Shown here in pieces: positions 47,746-56,833 of a stretch of DNA of 64,000 nt. The notes under the pieces were generated by a model, which was not told where the DNA came from, ran no database searches, and was given only the letters and a program-made list of their open reading frames with translations. The position numbers and the translations under genes are program-made. The stretch is taken from NCBI RefSeq assembly GCF_022483985.1, contig NZ_JAKVME010000002.1, positions 248,001 through 312,000 of the forward strand, in the 5' to 3' direction. Source of the stretch: Acetobacter sp. GTDB lineage: Bacteria; Pseudomonadota; Alphaproteobacteria; Acetobacterales; Acetobacteraceae. Every line of letters begins with the position of its first letter. The stretch's first letter is position 1.

Positions 47746-48146
47746 GCGGCCCGGTCTTTCAGAACAGCCAGCAGAAACGCCGCCTCGTCGATAAAATCCG
47801 GGATCGTCGCCACCACCTGCTTTGCGGAGGCTTCGTTATAGGTGTGGCTGGTCATGTTCCGCATCTTGCGAAACACGCTCCATTGCGGCCATGCGCTTTT
47901 GAGAAGCCCGGCTTCATTGGCGGAGCGGATCAGGTCCGGAAAGCCCATGCGGTCATATTCTTCCGGAGAGGCCGCGTTGGCTTCCAGAAACCGCTTCAGG
48001 GTTTTGTGGCTGAGTTCGTAGGTGAACTCGAAACGCTGGATCAGCCCGTCGCGCAACTGCTCGTCGTCCGGATGGGCCACATGCCGCGCCCAGCCTTCCT
48101 TCAGACGATCCAGCGCCCGTTCCAGTGGCGTGAGATAGAGGGTCAT
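47742..48146 (-). CDS. hepT: HepT-like HEPN RNase toxin
   Basis: This 134-residue helical protein is of the nucleotidyltransferase-substrate-binding / HEPN family. The motif RNMTSHTY gives R96, H101 and Y103, a perfect Rx4HxY. Arg and His are the RNase residues and Tyr is the residue AMPylated by MntA in studied systems. It is encoded between hsdM and mntA with 4-bp overlaps on both sides, so it is fully embedded in the restriction operon. Probably an abortive or guard module. Confidence 0.88.
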   Translation of the reverse strand: MTLYLTPLERALDRLKEGWARHVAHPDDEQLRDGLIQRFEFTYELSHKTLKRFLEANAASPEEYDRMGFPDLIRSANEAGLLKSAWPQWSVFRKMRNMTSHTYNEASAKQVVATIPDFIDEAAFLLAVLKDRAA

Positions 48147-49753
48147 GAAGCCTCCTGCGGGACGATCAGTTTCAGAGTCGCGGTGATCTTCGCGTTCAGT
48201 TCCTCGCCCTGACGGAACTGTTCCTGCAGAGTTTTCTCCAGCGCCGCGAAGCGCTCGGCGAAAGGCACACTGTCTTCTTCAGCCTCTTCTGCACCAACAT
48301 AGCGGCCGGGTGTCAGGACGAAGCCGTGCTGCTCTACCTCGTCAAGCGTGACGGACTTGCAGAAGCCGGGAACGTCCTCGTAGGGGGCCGCGTCCTGCTC
48401 GCCGCGCCAGGCATGGTAGGTGTCAGCGATGCGGGCGACGTCTGCATCCGTCAGTTCGCGGCGGGTGCGATCGACCATCGTGCCGAGCTTGCGGGCGTCG
48501 ATGAACAGCATCTCCCCGCGCCGGTCGCGCCAGCCTTTAGGGTTTTTGGTGCGGGTCAGGAACCAGAGACAGGCTGGAATCTGGGTGGAATAGAACAGCT
48601 GACCGGGAAGTGCGACCATGCAATCTACAGTGTCAGCCTCGACCATCCGGCGGCGGATTTCGCCCTCGCTGTTCTGGTTGGACGACATGGACCCGTTGGC
48701 GAGCACAACGCCCGCCGTTCCGTTCGGGGCCAGGTGCCACAGAATATGCTGGAGCCATGCATAGTTGGCATTGCCCGCAGGCGGTTTGCCGTACTGCCAG
48801 CGGGGGTCGTCCTCCAGCGACGCATTCCACCAGTCTGAGATATTGAATGGTGGGTTGGCGAGAATGGTATCGAAGCGCAGGTCCTTGAGTTCGTCCCGCA
48901 GGAAGCTGCCTTCGTTGTTCCAGCGGATATCCGCGCCGATGCCCCGGACGGCGAGGTTCATTTTCGCCAGACGCCAGGTGGTGTGGTTGCTCTCCTGCCC
49001 ATAAATGGCGATGTCGCCCAGCTTGCCGCCGTGGGATTCCACGAAGCGTTCCGACTGCACGAACATGCCGCCCGACCCGCAGCAGGGGTCATAGACGCGA
49101 CCCTTATAGGGTTCGAGCATGGAAACCAGCGTGCGGACGACACTGGACGGGGTGTAGAACTCGCCCCCGCGCTTGCCTTCCGCGCCCGCGAAACCGCCGA
49201 GGAAGTATTCATAGACGCGCCCCAGCACGTCACGGGCCTGATCCTCGCTGCCGCCCATGCCGATCTCGGAGATGAGGTCGATCAGTTCGCCCAGCATGAC
49301 ACTGTCCAGCGCGGGACGTCCGTAATCCTTGGGGAGAACGCCCTTGAGCTGTTCAGGGTTGGCCTGCTCGATGGCCAACATGGCATCATCGATCATCTTG
49401 CCGATGCCGGATGAGCGGGCATTGGCCTGAAGGTGCGACCAGCGGGCAGTTTCTGGCACCCAGAAGATATTCTCGGCCAGATATTCATCCGGGTCCTCGG
49501 CAGCGGCCGGGTCATCATGCAGCAGAATGGCGTGATGAGCCTCAAACGCTGTGGAGATGTAGCGTAGAAAGATCAGCCCGAGCGTGACATGCTTGTAGTC
49601 GGACGGTTCGAGGTTCTTGCGCAGCTTGTCAGCTGCCAGAAACATCTGCCGTTCGAAGCCAAGGTTGGCGGCTGTTGTCTTCGCTTTTGTCCGCGTCGTC
49701 TTCTTGGGGGCAGGAGCGGCGTCCGGGTTCTTGCGGGGGCGACCACGGGGCAT
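48143..49753 (-). CDS. hsdM: Type I restriction enzyme, adenine methyltransferase subunit
   Basis: This 536-residue HsdM has the SAM-binding motif DPCCGSGGM (about 222-230) and catalytic NPPF (300-303), typical of N6-adenine methyltransferases. A Lys/Arg/Pro-rich N-terminal tail opens with an AT-hook-like RGRPRK (3-8) before the conserved N6_N domain starts near residue 33. First gene of the hsdM-hepT-mntA-hsdS-hsdR operon; the ribosome site is weak. Its methylation protects host DNA and may also be needed for specificity. Confidence 0.93.
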   Translation of the reverse strand: MPRGRPRKNPDAAPAPKKTTRTKAKTTAANLGFERQMFLAADKLRKNLEPSDYKHVTLGLIFLRYISTAFEAHHAILLHDDPAAAEDPDEYLAENIFWVPETARWSHLQANARSSGIGKMIDDAMLAIEQANPEQLKGVLPKDYGRPALDSVMLGELIDLISEIGMGGSEDQARDVLGRVYEYFLGGFAGAEGKRGGEFYTPSSVVRTLVSMLEPYKGRVYDPCCGSGGMFVQSERFVESHGGKLGDIAIYGQESNHTTWRLAKMNLAVRGIGADIRWNNEGSFLRDELKDLRFDTILANPPFNISDWWNASLEDDPRWQYGKPPAGNANYAWLQHILWHLAPNGTAGVVLANGSMSSNQNSEGEIRRRMVEADTVDCMVALPGQLFYSTQIPACLWFLTRTKNPKGWRDRRGEMLFIDARKLGTMVDRTRRELTDADVARIADTYHAWRGEQDAAPYEDVPGFCKSVTLDEVEQHGFVLTPGRYVGAEEAEEDSVPFAERFAALEKTLQEQFRQGEELNAKITATLKLIVPQEAS

Positions 49754-49886
49754 GGAAACAGGCTTTCAGGCTGACAGAACAGGTCGTTACAATCTGCCCG
49801 ATCAGACCCTGAACGTCGAGGGTTGAGAGAAGCCTTGATGAGAGGTCCGGTTTCGAGGTGATGGTGCTGTTATGACACCTGTCAGG

Positions 49887-50936
49887 TCAGGCCTGACATG
49901 GTATTGACCGCCAGTATTTCCGGACCGTACGCTCGCTGACCCCGGTTTTTTCGGCCAGAGCCGTCTGTGTGATCTTCTTCCCTGCTGGCCACACGCGGAC
50001 GGTGTCGACGAGCAGCTTAAGAAAACTTTCGGATCTGCGCCGTGCACTTTCTCGTCCTGCTGCCGCCTGTCGCTCCCGGCCCGGAATACTGTCGCGAGCA
50101 TCCTTCTCGGCCTGAATTACCCGATAGGCCTGAATGCGCTCGCACATCTCACGGACATTCAGGCGCTTCAGCGGAGACGTGAAGCGGGCGTTGGTCTGGC
50201 AAGCAAAGCGTAAAATGGTCTCAAGAGGTGTTGCTTTCCGAAACCGGAAACGCACGATGTCAAAAAGCAGCCTGTTTCGCTCGGGAATCGACAAACCCTC
50301 GTCGAGAGGTTCATCAATGGTGGGCTGCTTTGCAAGAAGCTTCAGTAATGCACAATTGAGAAAATGCAGATCGACCGGTGCAGTTCCTGACGTAGTCTCG
50401 ACATGTGTCCCCCAGGGCGCAGCGATGAGTGTTTCCGGGGGCTGAGGTGTGGCTCCTAAAAATTTTCCTATCAGGCTTTCCGCGAGGTCAGCATAACGCT
50501 GCGGTGCCTTTCTGGCCCTTTTTCCTAAAATGACGGGATCCTCAAGCCACAGGACTGCAAAAACCTTTCCGGTCACGCGATCTCTTATGATCCAAGGGCG
50601 GACAGAGATCGGGAGCAAGTCAACGCGCGTCTCCCAGCCCGGTTTGAGCAGCCAGATTAGACTATTACGTGCTTGCCGTGTATTCGCACACAAGTAGTTC
50701 TGATGAACTGCGTCTGGTAGCGGAACGCGGCTGACCTGCTCGCTGAATGCGCTACACGTCTCCGTCCAGCGCGGAAAGCGAGGCAACTGCGTTTGAGCGA
50801 TGGTGTACTGAGCCGGTTTAAAATTTCTAGCTTCTGAGAGCGCGGCCCGCAGGATGTGAGGCGTCTCCATGTGCCAATGCGGGAGGCCGTCCAAAGGATT
50901 AGGATTGGCACTGCTTATAGCTTTGGAGGCGCTCAT
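49887..50936 (-). CDS. Replication-initiator-like protein with PriCT-like and HTH regions
   Basis: This 349-residue protein has a central segment GLSIPERNRLLFDIVRFRF and then TNARFTSPLKRLNVREM, which resembles the PriCT primase-associated domain. The C-terminal 40 residues form a helix-turn-helix (TQTALAEKTGVSERTVRKYW). Such proteins are replication initiators or primase-type proteins of plasmids and integrative elements. Position next to an Xis-like gene and integrase fits a mobilisable or satellite-type element. The N-terminal half is unrecognised and no origin repeats are obvious nearby. Confidence 0.5.
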   Translation of the reverse strand: MSASKAISSANPNPLDGLPHWHMETPHILRAALSEARNFKPAQYTIAQTQLPRFPRWTETCSAFSEQVSRVPLPDAVHQNYLCANTRQARNSLIWLLKPGWETRVDLLPISVRPWIIRDRVTGKVFAVLWLEDPVILGKRARKAPQRYADLAESLIGKFLGATPQPPETLIAAPWGTHVETTSGTAPVDLHFLNCALLKLLAKQPTIDEPLDEGLSIPERNRLLFDIVRFRFRKATPLETILRFACQTNARFTSPLKRLNVREMCERIQAYRVIQAEKDARDSIPGRERQAAAGRESARRRSESFLKLLVDTVRVWPAGKKITQTALAEKTGVSERTVRKYWRSIPCQA

Positions 50937-50977
50937 GATTGAAGCTTACACTTTCCGAGTGTTAACGTGGGCTTTTT

Positions 50978-51376
50978 TCAGGAAAACAAAAGACTGATCA
51001 TCCATCCGGTAATAGCCAAGGCGAGCAGAAGTCCTGCCCTTGCATAGACGGAGACCGGCATGAGGACGATCTGGCCTGTGGAGCGTGGCCGACCTCTCTT
51101 GCGTTTTGTGGCGACAGGGTTTAGGTCAGACCCTGCAGAAACACCTTGGCCGTGACCCCAGTCGGAAACGCGAGCGTCGCACTGAACGCGCGAAGCAAGA
51201 AATGCGTCAAGGTCCTGCTTGCGAAAGCGCAGCCGTCTGCCAAGCGAAATAAAAACGGCAGGTCCCTGCCCGCGCGATCGCATTGTCCGGAAACCATCAT
51301 ACGAGATCCTAAGGTATTCCGCGGCTTCCCTTGAAGTCATGACCGTGAGAGAGGTTCTGTAATCTGGTCTGTCCAT
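50978..51376 (-). CDS. AlpA/Xis-like HTH protein with C-terminal membrane segment (outer element)
   Basis: This 132-residue protein has an N-terminal excisionase-type winged helix (TSREAAEYLRISYDGFRTMR and FRKQDLDAFLAS), then a basic linker (TKRKRGRPRSTG) and a C-terminal hydrophobic helix (GLLLALAITGWMISLLF). GAGG precedes the ATG. It lies between the integrase and the replication-type gene. Excision control is the usual role; a membrane anchor on such a protein is unusual and recurs at 56484. Confidence 0.7.
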   Translation of the reverse strand: MDRPDYRTSLTVMTSREAAEYLRISYDGFRTMRSRGQGPAVFISLGRRLRFRKQDLDAFLASRVQCDARVSDWGHGQGVSAGSDLNPVATKRKRGRPRSTGQIVLMPVSVYARAGLLLALAITGWMISLLFS

Positions 51377-51598
51377 ATCCGTGCCTCACTGCTTGTCGGT
51401 ATATTCAACAGGGTAGAAAGGCGTATTTATAAATCAATCAGTAAATCGACCCTGAGATATTCCACCTCGTCACGAAATCTACTTCCGAAAAGCATTTCCG
51501 GTTTATGGCTAGAGAGATTTTCCGCGCATGGAGAAACATGACAAATGATGTCAGCGGAAATATGTCCTGTATTCGTATGAACATCTTGTGTGTCGCGT

Positions 51599-52783
51599 CT
51601 ATGTGGCCGCGCTTTCATCCCGATCGTAGATGTATCCCAGCAGACGGGCGCGCTCTTCTGCGTCTTCCGCAAGGGTTGTCAACACGGGCTGGTAGTAGCG
51701 GTCCAGACTTTTGAGATCGCGATGCCCGGTGACCCTGCACAGATCCAGGGGATTGGGGAAAAATCTGGCAAGACGGCTGGTGGCTTCATGGCGGAGGTCG
51801 TGAAATGTCAGATCGGCGAGCCCTGCTTTTTTGACACGACGACCGTATCGCACTGAAAAAGCGCGTTCATCACCGATCTGGAAGATCAGGTCATCCGGAT
51901 CAGGGGAAGCAGGAAGAGTATCCAGCTTGTCGTAGAGCAGCGCCCGTGCCCCGGGCATCAGCGGGCGTAATTCCGGTCCCATTTCCTCGGCAAGATGCAG
52001 GGTCTTGGTGTGTCGGAGCGAAATTGTTCGTGCCACAAGATTGACATCGCGCCAGCGCAGGGACGCCGCTTCGCTTAATCGGGTAGCTTGCTCGATGGCC
52101 CATCTCACAAACCAGACGTCGTCCGGATGGCTTGCGGACGTCACTGCGGCAAGCAGGCGGTCATATTCGCTGGCTTCTGTCATGTTGGGAGGAAGAGGGG
52201 GCGTTGGGATCTCCGGAGCGTCTTCCTGCAGTCGTCTGTTGCGCTTGCGATCGGCGCCTGCCGGCCGCTTGATCATGCGTCCCGAAGCCGGGTTCAGCGA
52301 GAGCGGGACATCCCATTCACTCATGGCATGATTGAGGATGGAGGCCAGAAGGTTGAGCCGCTTGACGACTGTCGCAGGGGCCAGTTCCTTGCCCTGCCGG
52401 TCGCGAAAGCCTCGAACTGCTGGAACCGTCAGGCGAGAGAGCTTCAGGTCTGCGATGGGATCGCGAAGCAGTGCCGGAATATGGCCTGTCCGGTCAGCGT
52501 CGCGGTGAGCCATGCATTCGTCACGGTAGCGCTCAATCAGGGTTCGGAGCACGAGGCCGTCCAAGGCCCGGACGTCGATATGGCGCCCTTCGCGCACTTT
52601 GACCGAGGTTTCCTCGAGCCAGGCACGGGCCAGACGGGCAGTGTCAAATGTTCTGATGATCCGCTGGCCATTGACCAGCTTGCGGGCCCGATACTGCTTT
52701 GGCCCCCGGCAACTCACGCCATCGGGCAGCGGACGTCCCGTGGCGGGGTCCTTAGCATTCTCGGCGGATTTTGTGCGGGCCAT
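51599..52783 (-). CDS. int: Tyrosine integrase of the outer tRNA-Glu element
   Basis: This site-specific recombinase has about 394 residues. Catalytic residues are visible: Arg in QATRLSEAASLRW, HDLRHEATSR (H-x-x-R), and GHRDLKSLDRYYQP with the tyrosine nucleophile. Start at 52783 (MARTKSAEN) follows GGAG. It lies 125 bp from an att copy of tRNA-Glu at 52908, the normal int-att arrangement. It is related to the integrase at 56834 along its length, so both elements use the same target. Confidence 0.9.
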   Translation of the reverse strand: MARTKSAENAKDPATGRPLPDGVSCRGPKQYRARKLVNGQRIIRTFDTARLARAWLEETSVKVREGRHIDVRALDGLVLRTLIERYRDECMAHRDADRTGHIPALLRDPIADLKLSRLTVPAVRGFRDRQGKELAPATVVKRLNLLASILNHAMSEWDVPLSLNPASGRMIKRPAGADRKRNRRLQEDAPEIPTPPLPPNMTEASEYDRLLAAVTSASHPDDVWFVRWAIEQATRLSEAASLRWRDVNLVARTISLRHTKTLHLAEEMGPELRPLMPGARALLYDKLDTLPASPDPDDLIFQIGDERAFSVRYGRRVKKAGLADLTFHDLRHEATSRLARFFPNPLDLCRVTGHRDLKSLDRYYQPVLTTLAEDAEERARLLGYIYDRDESAAT

Positions 52784-52907
52784 GAGACGAACTCCGAAGG
52801 GGGACGGAATCGTCATTGGTCCAGAATTGGTCCAAAATCACTAATTAAATTTTGGATGGAATCGGGCGATTCGCCAGTAATCCACTGATAACATTGCCAA
52901 ATAAAAT

Positions 52908-52955
52908 TGGTGTCCCATAGGGGATTCGAACCCCTGTTGCCGCCGTGAGAGGGCG
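52908..52955 (-). repeat. tRNA-Glu 3'-half copy (attachment site between the two elements)
   Basis: This stretch repeats 58035-58082, the CCA end through the anticodon stem of tRNA-Glu(CTC), with a single change (T for C at 52911). 44 bases (52912-52955) are identical without a gap. Past 52955 the sequence diverges, so it is not a functional tRNA. It marks the junction of the two integrated elements. Confidence 0.88.
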
Positions 52956-53016
52956 ATAAGTATAGGCTAAATGGCTGGGTTCTTCCGTTTAAATTGTTGA
53001 TAATATGCTATTTAAT

Positions 53017-53056
53017 ATCACTGACTATCACTGACTATCACTGGATACAACTGGAT
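53017..53056. repeat. Short tandem 10-bp repeats beside the att copy
   Basis: ATCACTGACT occurs twice in a row, followed by ATCACTGGAT and ACAACTGGAT. Four near-copies spaced by one helical turn, about 60 bp inside the inner element's left att, look like arm-type binding sites for an integrase. No gene overlaps. Confidence 0.4.
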
Positions 53057-53116
53057 CTCACATCATGGTGGGCCCAGAATGGGCCCAAAAAGTTACCGCC
53101 CTTTGGGGCTATCTAA

Positions 53117-53302
53117 CTACATTTCTGTGAGTTGGTGCTGCGTCAATTGAGGGGGTGAGAGGGGTGCCATCCCGAGCGGATTGATTGCACGATAAGATGA
53201 AGACTGTGGATCGACTTGTTCAACTGTGTAATCCGCCCCGGCCCACTCAAGAGAAATCCAGCAGGCCAGAGCACATGTACCCGGAGCATAATAGAGCCGC
53301 AT
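53117..53302 (-). pseudogene. Glutathione S-transferase N-terminal fragment
   Basis: MRLYYAPGTCALACWISLEW is the thioredoxin-like start of a GST. After NPLGMAP the similarity ends and an unrelated 14-residue tail leads to a stop. The C-terminal helical domain is missing, so the gene was cut at the element boundary near 53150. It faces the same way as the pirin and old yellow enzyme genes. Confidence 0.7.
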
Positions 53303-53340
53303 CGTGCATCCTTTCATGACAGGAGCAGGAGAAGCCTGCC

Positions 53341-54099
53341 TTACAGTTTATTCATCACGTTCCCGCTGAACATGCCGCCCTTATACGTCTGTGCCGACAT
53401 GTCCGTCGTAAACAGAACCAGATCGCTCTGTCCTGTTGCCGTAATTGTCAGCGAGGTCTCGTCATCCAGAAGCAGGCTTTCGCCAGTCTGCAAACTGATC
53501 CCAGCCACCTCGACCTGGCCGTCGAAGACATAAAGAAGCCGGGCCGCCTGAAGCGCGCGCCGGGTCGGCAGGGCGAGCGACTGTCCAGCGTCGAGACGCA
53601 CATCCTCAATCCAGGCATCCGCTCTCAGCAGCAGTGGGGCGCCTTCAGGACCAGCGACAAGGCGCCATGTATTGTGACTGTAGATCGTTTCGAACTCATG
53701 GAACTGAACCATGGGTTCCAGATCCGGCGCACGTGGACGCATAAAAATCTGCAACGCGGTAAGAGGCTCTCCGTCCGGGCGGGCCTGTTCCTCGTGTTGG
53801 AACGTATGCCCCGCGTTCATCAGCATTAGACGCCGCGGCGTGACCTGCTCCACATGTCCAACGGTATCGCGGTGCGTCAGTTCCCCGCTCCGCATGTAAG
53901 TCAGAATTTCATCATCCTTATGGGGATGCATGGGGATCACCGTCCCGGGTCTGATACGCGCCTGATCGATGCGACCAATGGCACCGATTCCACTATCGCT
54001 GATATCAACAGTCAGGCCCGGAAACAGGATCTCAATGCCAAAGCCGTCAACGTTATGGCCACGCTTGTGGGCTCGGGTCAGTTTCATCGGTGTGCTCAT
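53341..54099 (-). CDS. Pirin-family bicupin
   Basis: This protein of about 252 residues contains the pirin N-terminal pattern with metal ligands in MHPHKDDEILTYMRSGELTHRD and a later HTFQHEE. The second barrel is degenerate. Pirins of this type (YhhW-like) can act as quercetinase-like dioxygenases or redox sensors. AGGAGG lies 9 bases before the ATG at 54099; the ATG at 54108 directly abuts the ribosome site and is not usable. It is the only complete gene of a GST-pirin-flavoenzyme group. Confidence 0.85.
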   Translation of the reverse strand: MSTPMKLTRAHKRGHNVDGFGIEILFPGLTVDISDSGIGAIGRIDQARIRPGTVIPMHPHKDDEILTYMRSGELTHRDTVGHVEQVTPRRLMLMNAGHTFQHEEQARPDGEPLTALQIFMRPRAPDLEPMVQFHEFETIYSHNTWRLVAGPEGAPLLLRADAWIEDVRLDAGQSLALPTRRALQAARLLYVFDGQVEVAGISLQTGESLLLDDETSLTITATGQSDLVLFTTDMSAQTYKGGMFSGNVMNKL

Positions 54100-54156
54100 G
54101 ACCGACATCCTCCTTTCAAGATCGACCGGCCGGGAGAGCCCCCGGCCGGGAACGGG

Positions 54157-54900
54157 TCAGAGCGTCGGATAGTCGGTGTATCCGGCTTCGGAGCCACCGA
54201 AGAAGCTGCTGTGGTCCGCGTTATTCAACGGGGCATCAGCTTTGAGGCGCGCGAGGAAGTCCGGGTTGGCCAGGATCATCTGTCCGTAGGCTTCCATGTC
54301 GGCCAGACCGTTGGTCACGTCAGCACCAATGTTTTCGCGCGGACGGCTGGGGCGGTTCAGGATCAGCTTGCCGGTCCAGAGCCTGCGGATGTCGCCGAGC
54401 AGTGCCTCGTTGCCCTGGTCCATAATATGGACGTAGGAGAGATGAAGCTTATCCAGTTCCGTGATCAGATAACGATACAATTCCGGCCCATCTGCCCCCT
54501 CGTCAATGCCCCACAGGGTGGTGCCAGGCGAAAAGCGGATGCCAGTGCGGTCGGCACCGATCTCTTCAGCGATCGCCTTCGCAATCTCGATGGCAAAGCG
54601 GGCACGATTTTCAATCGATCCGCCATAGGCGTCAGTACGTGTATTTGCACTCGTCGCCAGAAACTGCTGGATCAGATAGGCGTTCGCCCCATGGATTTCG
54701 ACGCCATCTGCGCCGGCCTCGATGGCGCATTTGGCGGCGTGCCGGAAATCCTGAACGGTCTGGTGGATTTCCTCGACGCTCAGGGCGCGCGGCGTGGGAA
54801 TGTCCTGCATCCCGGTGGCCGTGAACATGCCTGTGCCCGGTGCGATGGCGGAAGGCGCGACACCCTGCCGGTGATGCGGCGTATTGTCCGGACGTTCCTG
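54157..54900 (-). pseudogene. Old yellow enzyme (NADH:flavin oxidoreductase), 5'-truncated
   Basis: The preserved part reads PDNTPHHRQGVAPSAIAP, then FRHAAKCAIEAGADGVEIHGANAYLIQQFL (substrate and flavin site) to the natural end. The first about 95-100 residues of the barrel, including the first flavin-binding strand, are missing, and a stop lies four codons upstream of the preserved part. A downstream ATG at 54828 could give a 223-residue product, but it would lack part of the barrel. The cut was probably made by island insertion or a deletion. Confidence 0.75.
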
Positions 54901-54949
54901 AAATCACGGCCGCGATTGCGCTTCTACGAATCATGGACGCGCGCCGAGA

Positions 54950-54984
54950 ATAAAAAACAAAGGCCGGGCGGAACTTACCGCCCG
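54950..54984 (-). terminator. Terminator-like hairpin
   Basis: CGGGCGG-AACTTA-CCGCCCG forms a 7-bp GC stem at 54965-54984, followed on the minus strand by a T-rich tract (TTTGTTTTTTA). It has the shape of a rho-independent terminator for leftward transcription, upstream of the broken flavoenzyme gene. Confidence 0.5.
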
Positions 54985-55195
54985 CCCTTTATTATGTTCG
55001 CAAAGTTTTTTTCGGTTTGTATTATTCGTTTTGTTTATTGGCCTTATAATTGTTTTATTTGTTTCGGTTTTTGTTTCGGGACTTTTGAGGCTCCGCACCC
55101 TAAATTCCCCAGAGGATTTTATTCTTTTCCGATTTGGTAGCGGTTTTTTTGCGTGTGGGTTCCTCGTCCCGCAATACTTTTAAACGAGAAAATCA

Positions 55196-55414
55196 ATGTC
55201 AGACCAAACAACAATTTCCTCCGCCGTGGAGGAGGATCTCATGCAACTCGTAGCTTTGCACGGGTTGCTCGACTTTGCCTTGAGTCAGTCACTTGCCGGC
55301 AACACGGACGATCGCATTCTTGAAGGCGTCGTCATTCTGACGCGGATGATCGGGCGCAAGGTCCGGTGCCTGGCCGACAAACTGCTGGATGGCAAAAGCT
55401 TTGGCTACGACTGA
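55196..55414 (+). CDS. Small helical protein, unknown
   Basis: This 72-residue acidic protein (DLMQLVALHGLLDFALSQSL, then EGVVILTRMIGRKVRCLADKLL) is probably a two-helix fold. There is only a weak ribosome site. It lies in the inner element with its own orientation, 93 bp before the next gene. Such short genes are common island or phage cargo; no function is assigned. Confidence 0.45.
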   Translation: MSDQTTISSAVEEDLMQLVALHGLLDFALSQSLAGNTDDRILEGVVILTRMIGRKVRCLADKLLDGKSFGYD

Positions 55415-55507
55415 GGCTCTCCATCGTTGCCCACACCCATACCCGTTTCTTTCATCAATAGGCGCGCTCATGTCGCGCCTGATTTCGTTTCATCAGGAAA
55501 ATAAAGA

Positions 55508-56143
55508 ATGTTTCTCTCTTCAGACGACGCTACGCCCTCCCGTTTTCACCCCACCGAAGCTGATCTGATCACCTATCGGGACCTGGCCCGTGCTCTCGGT
55601 GCTCCACCGAGCGAGGCCATCTGCCGGTATCTCGGCCCGGCCGGCCAGCATCTGGTCTTTATCGGTGAGTCCGGTCAGCGCGACTGGGCCCGCGTCGATG
55701 CCCAGGCAAGGGCTCGCTGGCCTGATCTGCCGCCGACAGGGAAGATCGCGTCCAATGGCAAGACACTGGAATCCCTTCCCGAACGTGTCGTTTACCAGAT
55801 CCTTGAGTCTTTGAAGCACGACGATATGGAAATCGATCTCCATCAGCCGATCATGGCTGACCTCGGAACGGAGAAGGCGGACCTGACATTGCGCAGGAGA
55901 AGTTCTGCCTGCTTTATCGAGGTCATCGGTTCTTGTGGCCCTAACCGCATTACCCGGAACGACCACGAGTTGCGGGGGCTGGAGCGCTTCGAGCGGCGTG
56001 AAGCCTTTTACCGCCGTGTCGGCATCACCCCGGTCTGTATCTTTCTCGACCTGCTGGCGCGTCCGGAAGACCTGAAGGCACTGTGCCAGTCTCTGGTGGA
56101 CCGGATCGCTGAAGACGGGCGTCACAGTGAGATGTCGCTCTAG
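55508..56143 (+). CDS. Hypothetical protein with nuclease-like core lacking the catalytic Lys
   Basis: This 211-residue protein has a mid-region, EKADLTLRRRSSACFIEVIG, with the D-strand-E outline of PD-(D/E)xK nucleases, but the last position is Gly or Ile rather than Lys. RITRNDHELRGLERFERRE follows. It may be an inactive nuclease fold or an unrelated protein. In the inner element it stands next to the Xis-like and integrase genes, and could be cargo. Confidence 0.45.
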   Translation: MFLSSDDATPSRFHPTEADLITYRDLARALGAPPSEAICRYLGPAGQHLVFIGESGQRDWARVDAQARARWPDLPPTGKIASNGKTLESLPERVVYQILESLKHDDMEIDLHQPIMADLGTEKADLTLRRRSSACFIEVIGSCGPNRITRNDHELRGLERFERREAFYRRVGITPVCIFLDLLARPEDLKALCQSLVDRIAEDGRHSEMSL

Positions 56144-56483
56144 GGACCAGAACCGATGCCTGAGGCGCGGGATGACCGGAACCGGAGCTCCCGCGCCCGG
56201 AATGGTAGCGCAAGACATCAGTTTTGGTATCCGAAGTGGAACCGAACGGTGTCAAAAATCGCGAAAAAGCCGTCTTGCTGTTTCATACAGGTCTCATACC
56301 CTGAACATAACAGTGGAACTGGTGGTTGATTCGATGCCCTGGCCCCGATCATCGAGTGAAGCCAGTTTCCCCTCATGGAGGTTGTGACGATGTCCAAAAT
56401 AAAGACGGATGACGGGGATCTGATAGCGTTACCTTGCCGGATCCTATGTTCGATCGGGCTCTCAAAACCGGAGGATATGCATC
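56144..56483. other. Intergenic, nothing recognised
   Basis: About 340 bp between the nuclease-like gene and the Xis-like gene. There is no credible open frame. This is probably the control region of the inner element. Confidence 0.35.
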
Positions 56484-56825
56484 ATGTCAGCGGTTAAAAG
56501 CGAAGCTGTAGCACGAGAGTCTCGTGGGGCGTTACGTTACGCAGCAGCAGCGGCGTATACCGGTTTGGCTGAAGGAACACTACGGAACCAGCACGATACC
56601 CTGGGAATCCAGTCGGTGAAAATCGGTCGGGTGCGGTGTTTTCCGGTGGCGGGGCTTGATGATTTCCTTGAGCGGAAGCTCCTCGAGACTGAGAGAAAGC
56701 AGCTCCGGAAAAAGCGGCGGGGTCGCGGGGAGAGTCTGGTCTTCAGTCCGGATTTCAGTTTCTGGCTTTTGATCGTAGCACTATTGCTTGTGGCTCTGAT
56801 TAGGCTGTCAGAAATGACAGCCTGA
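56484..56825 (+). CDS. Xis-like HTH protein with C-terminal membrane segment (inner element)
   Basis: This 113-residue protein has a helix-turn-helix of the excisionase type (LRYAAAAAYTGLAEGTLRNQ and VRCFPVAGLDDFLERKL), a very basic linker (RKQLRKKRRGRGE) and a C-terminal hydrophobic helix (FWLLIVALLLVALIRL). It ends 8 bp from the end of the convergent integrase gene. It has the same domain plan as the protein at 50978, though the sequences are far apart. Confidence 0.68.
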   Translation: MSAVKSEAVARESRGALRYAAAAAYTGLAEGTLRNQHDTLGIQSVKIGRVRCFPVAGLDDFLERKLLETERKQLRKKRRGRGESLVFSPDFSFWLLIVALLLVALIRLSEMTA

Positions 56826-56833
56826 CGGACGCG

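Noticed and set aside
52088-52888. 266-codon open frame antisense to the outer integrase
   Set aside because: Shadow of a GC-rich gene whose own frame has all integrase catalytic residues.
53854-55140. 428-codon plus-strand open frame across pirin and old yellow enzyme genes
   Set aside because: Antisense to two recognisable proteins and extends into non-coding sequence; composition unlike a real protein.
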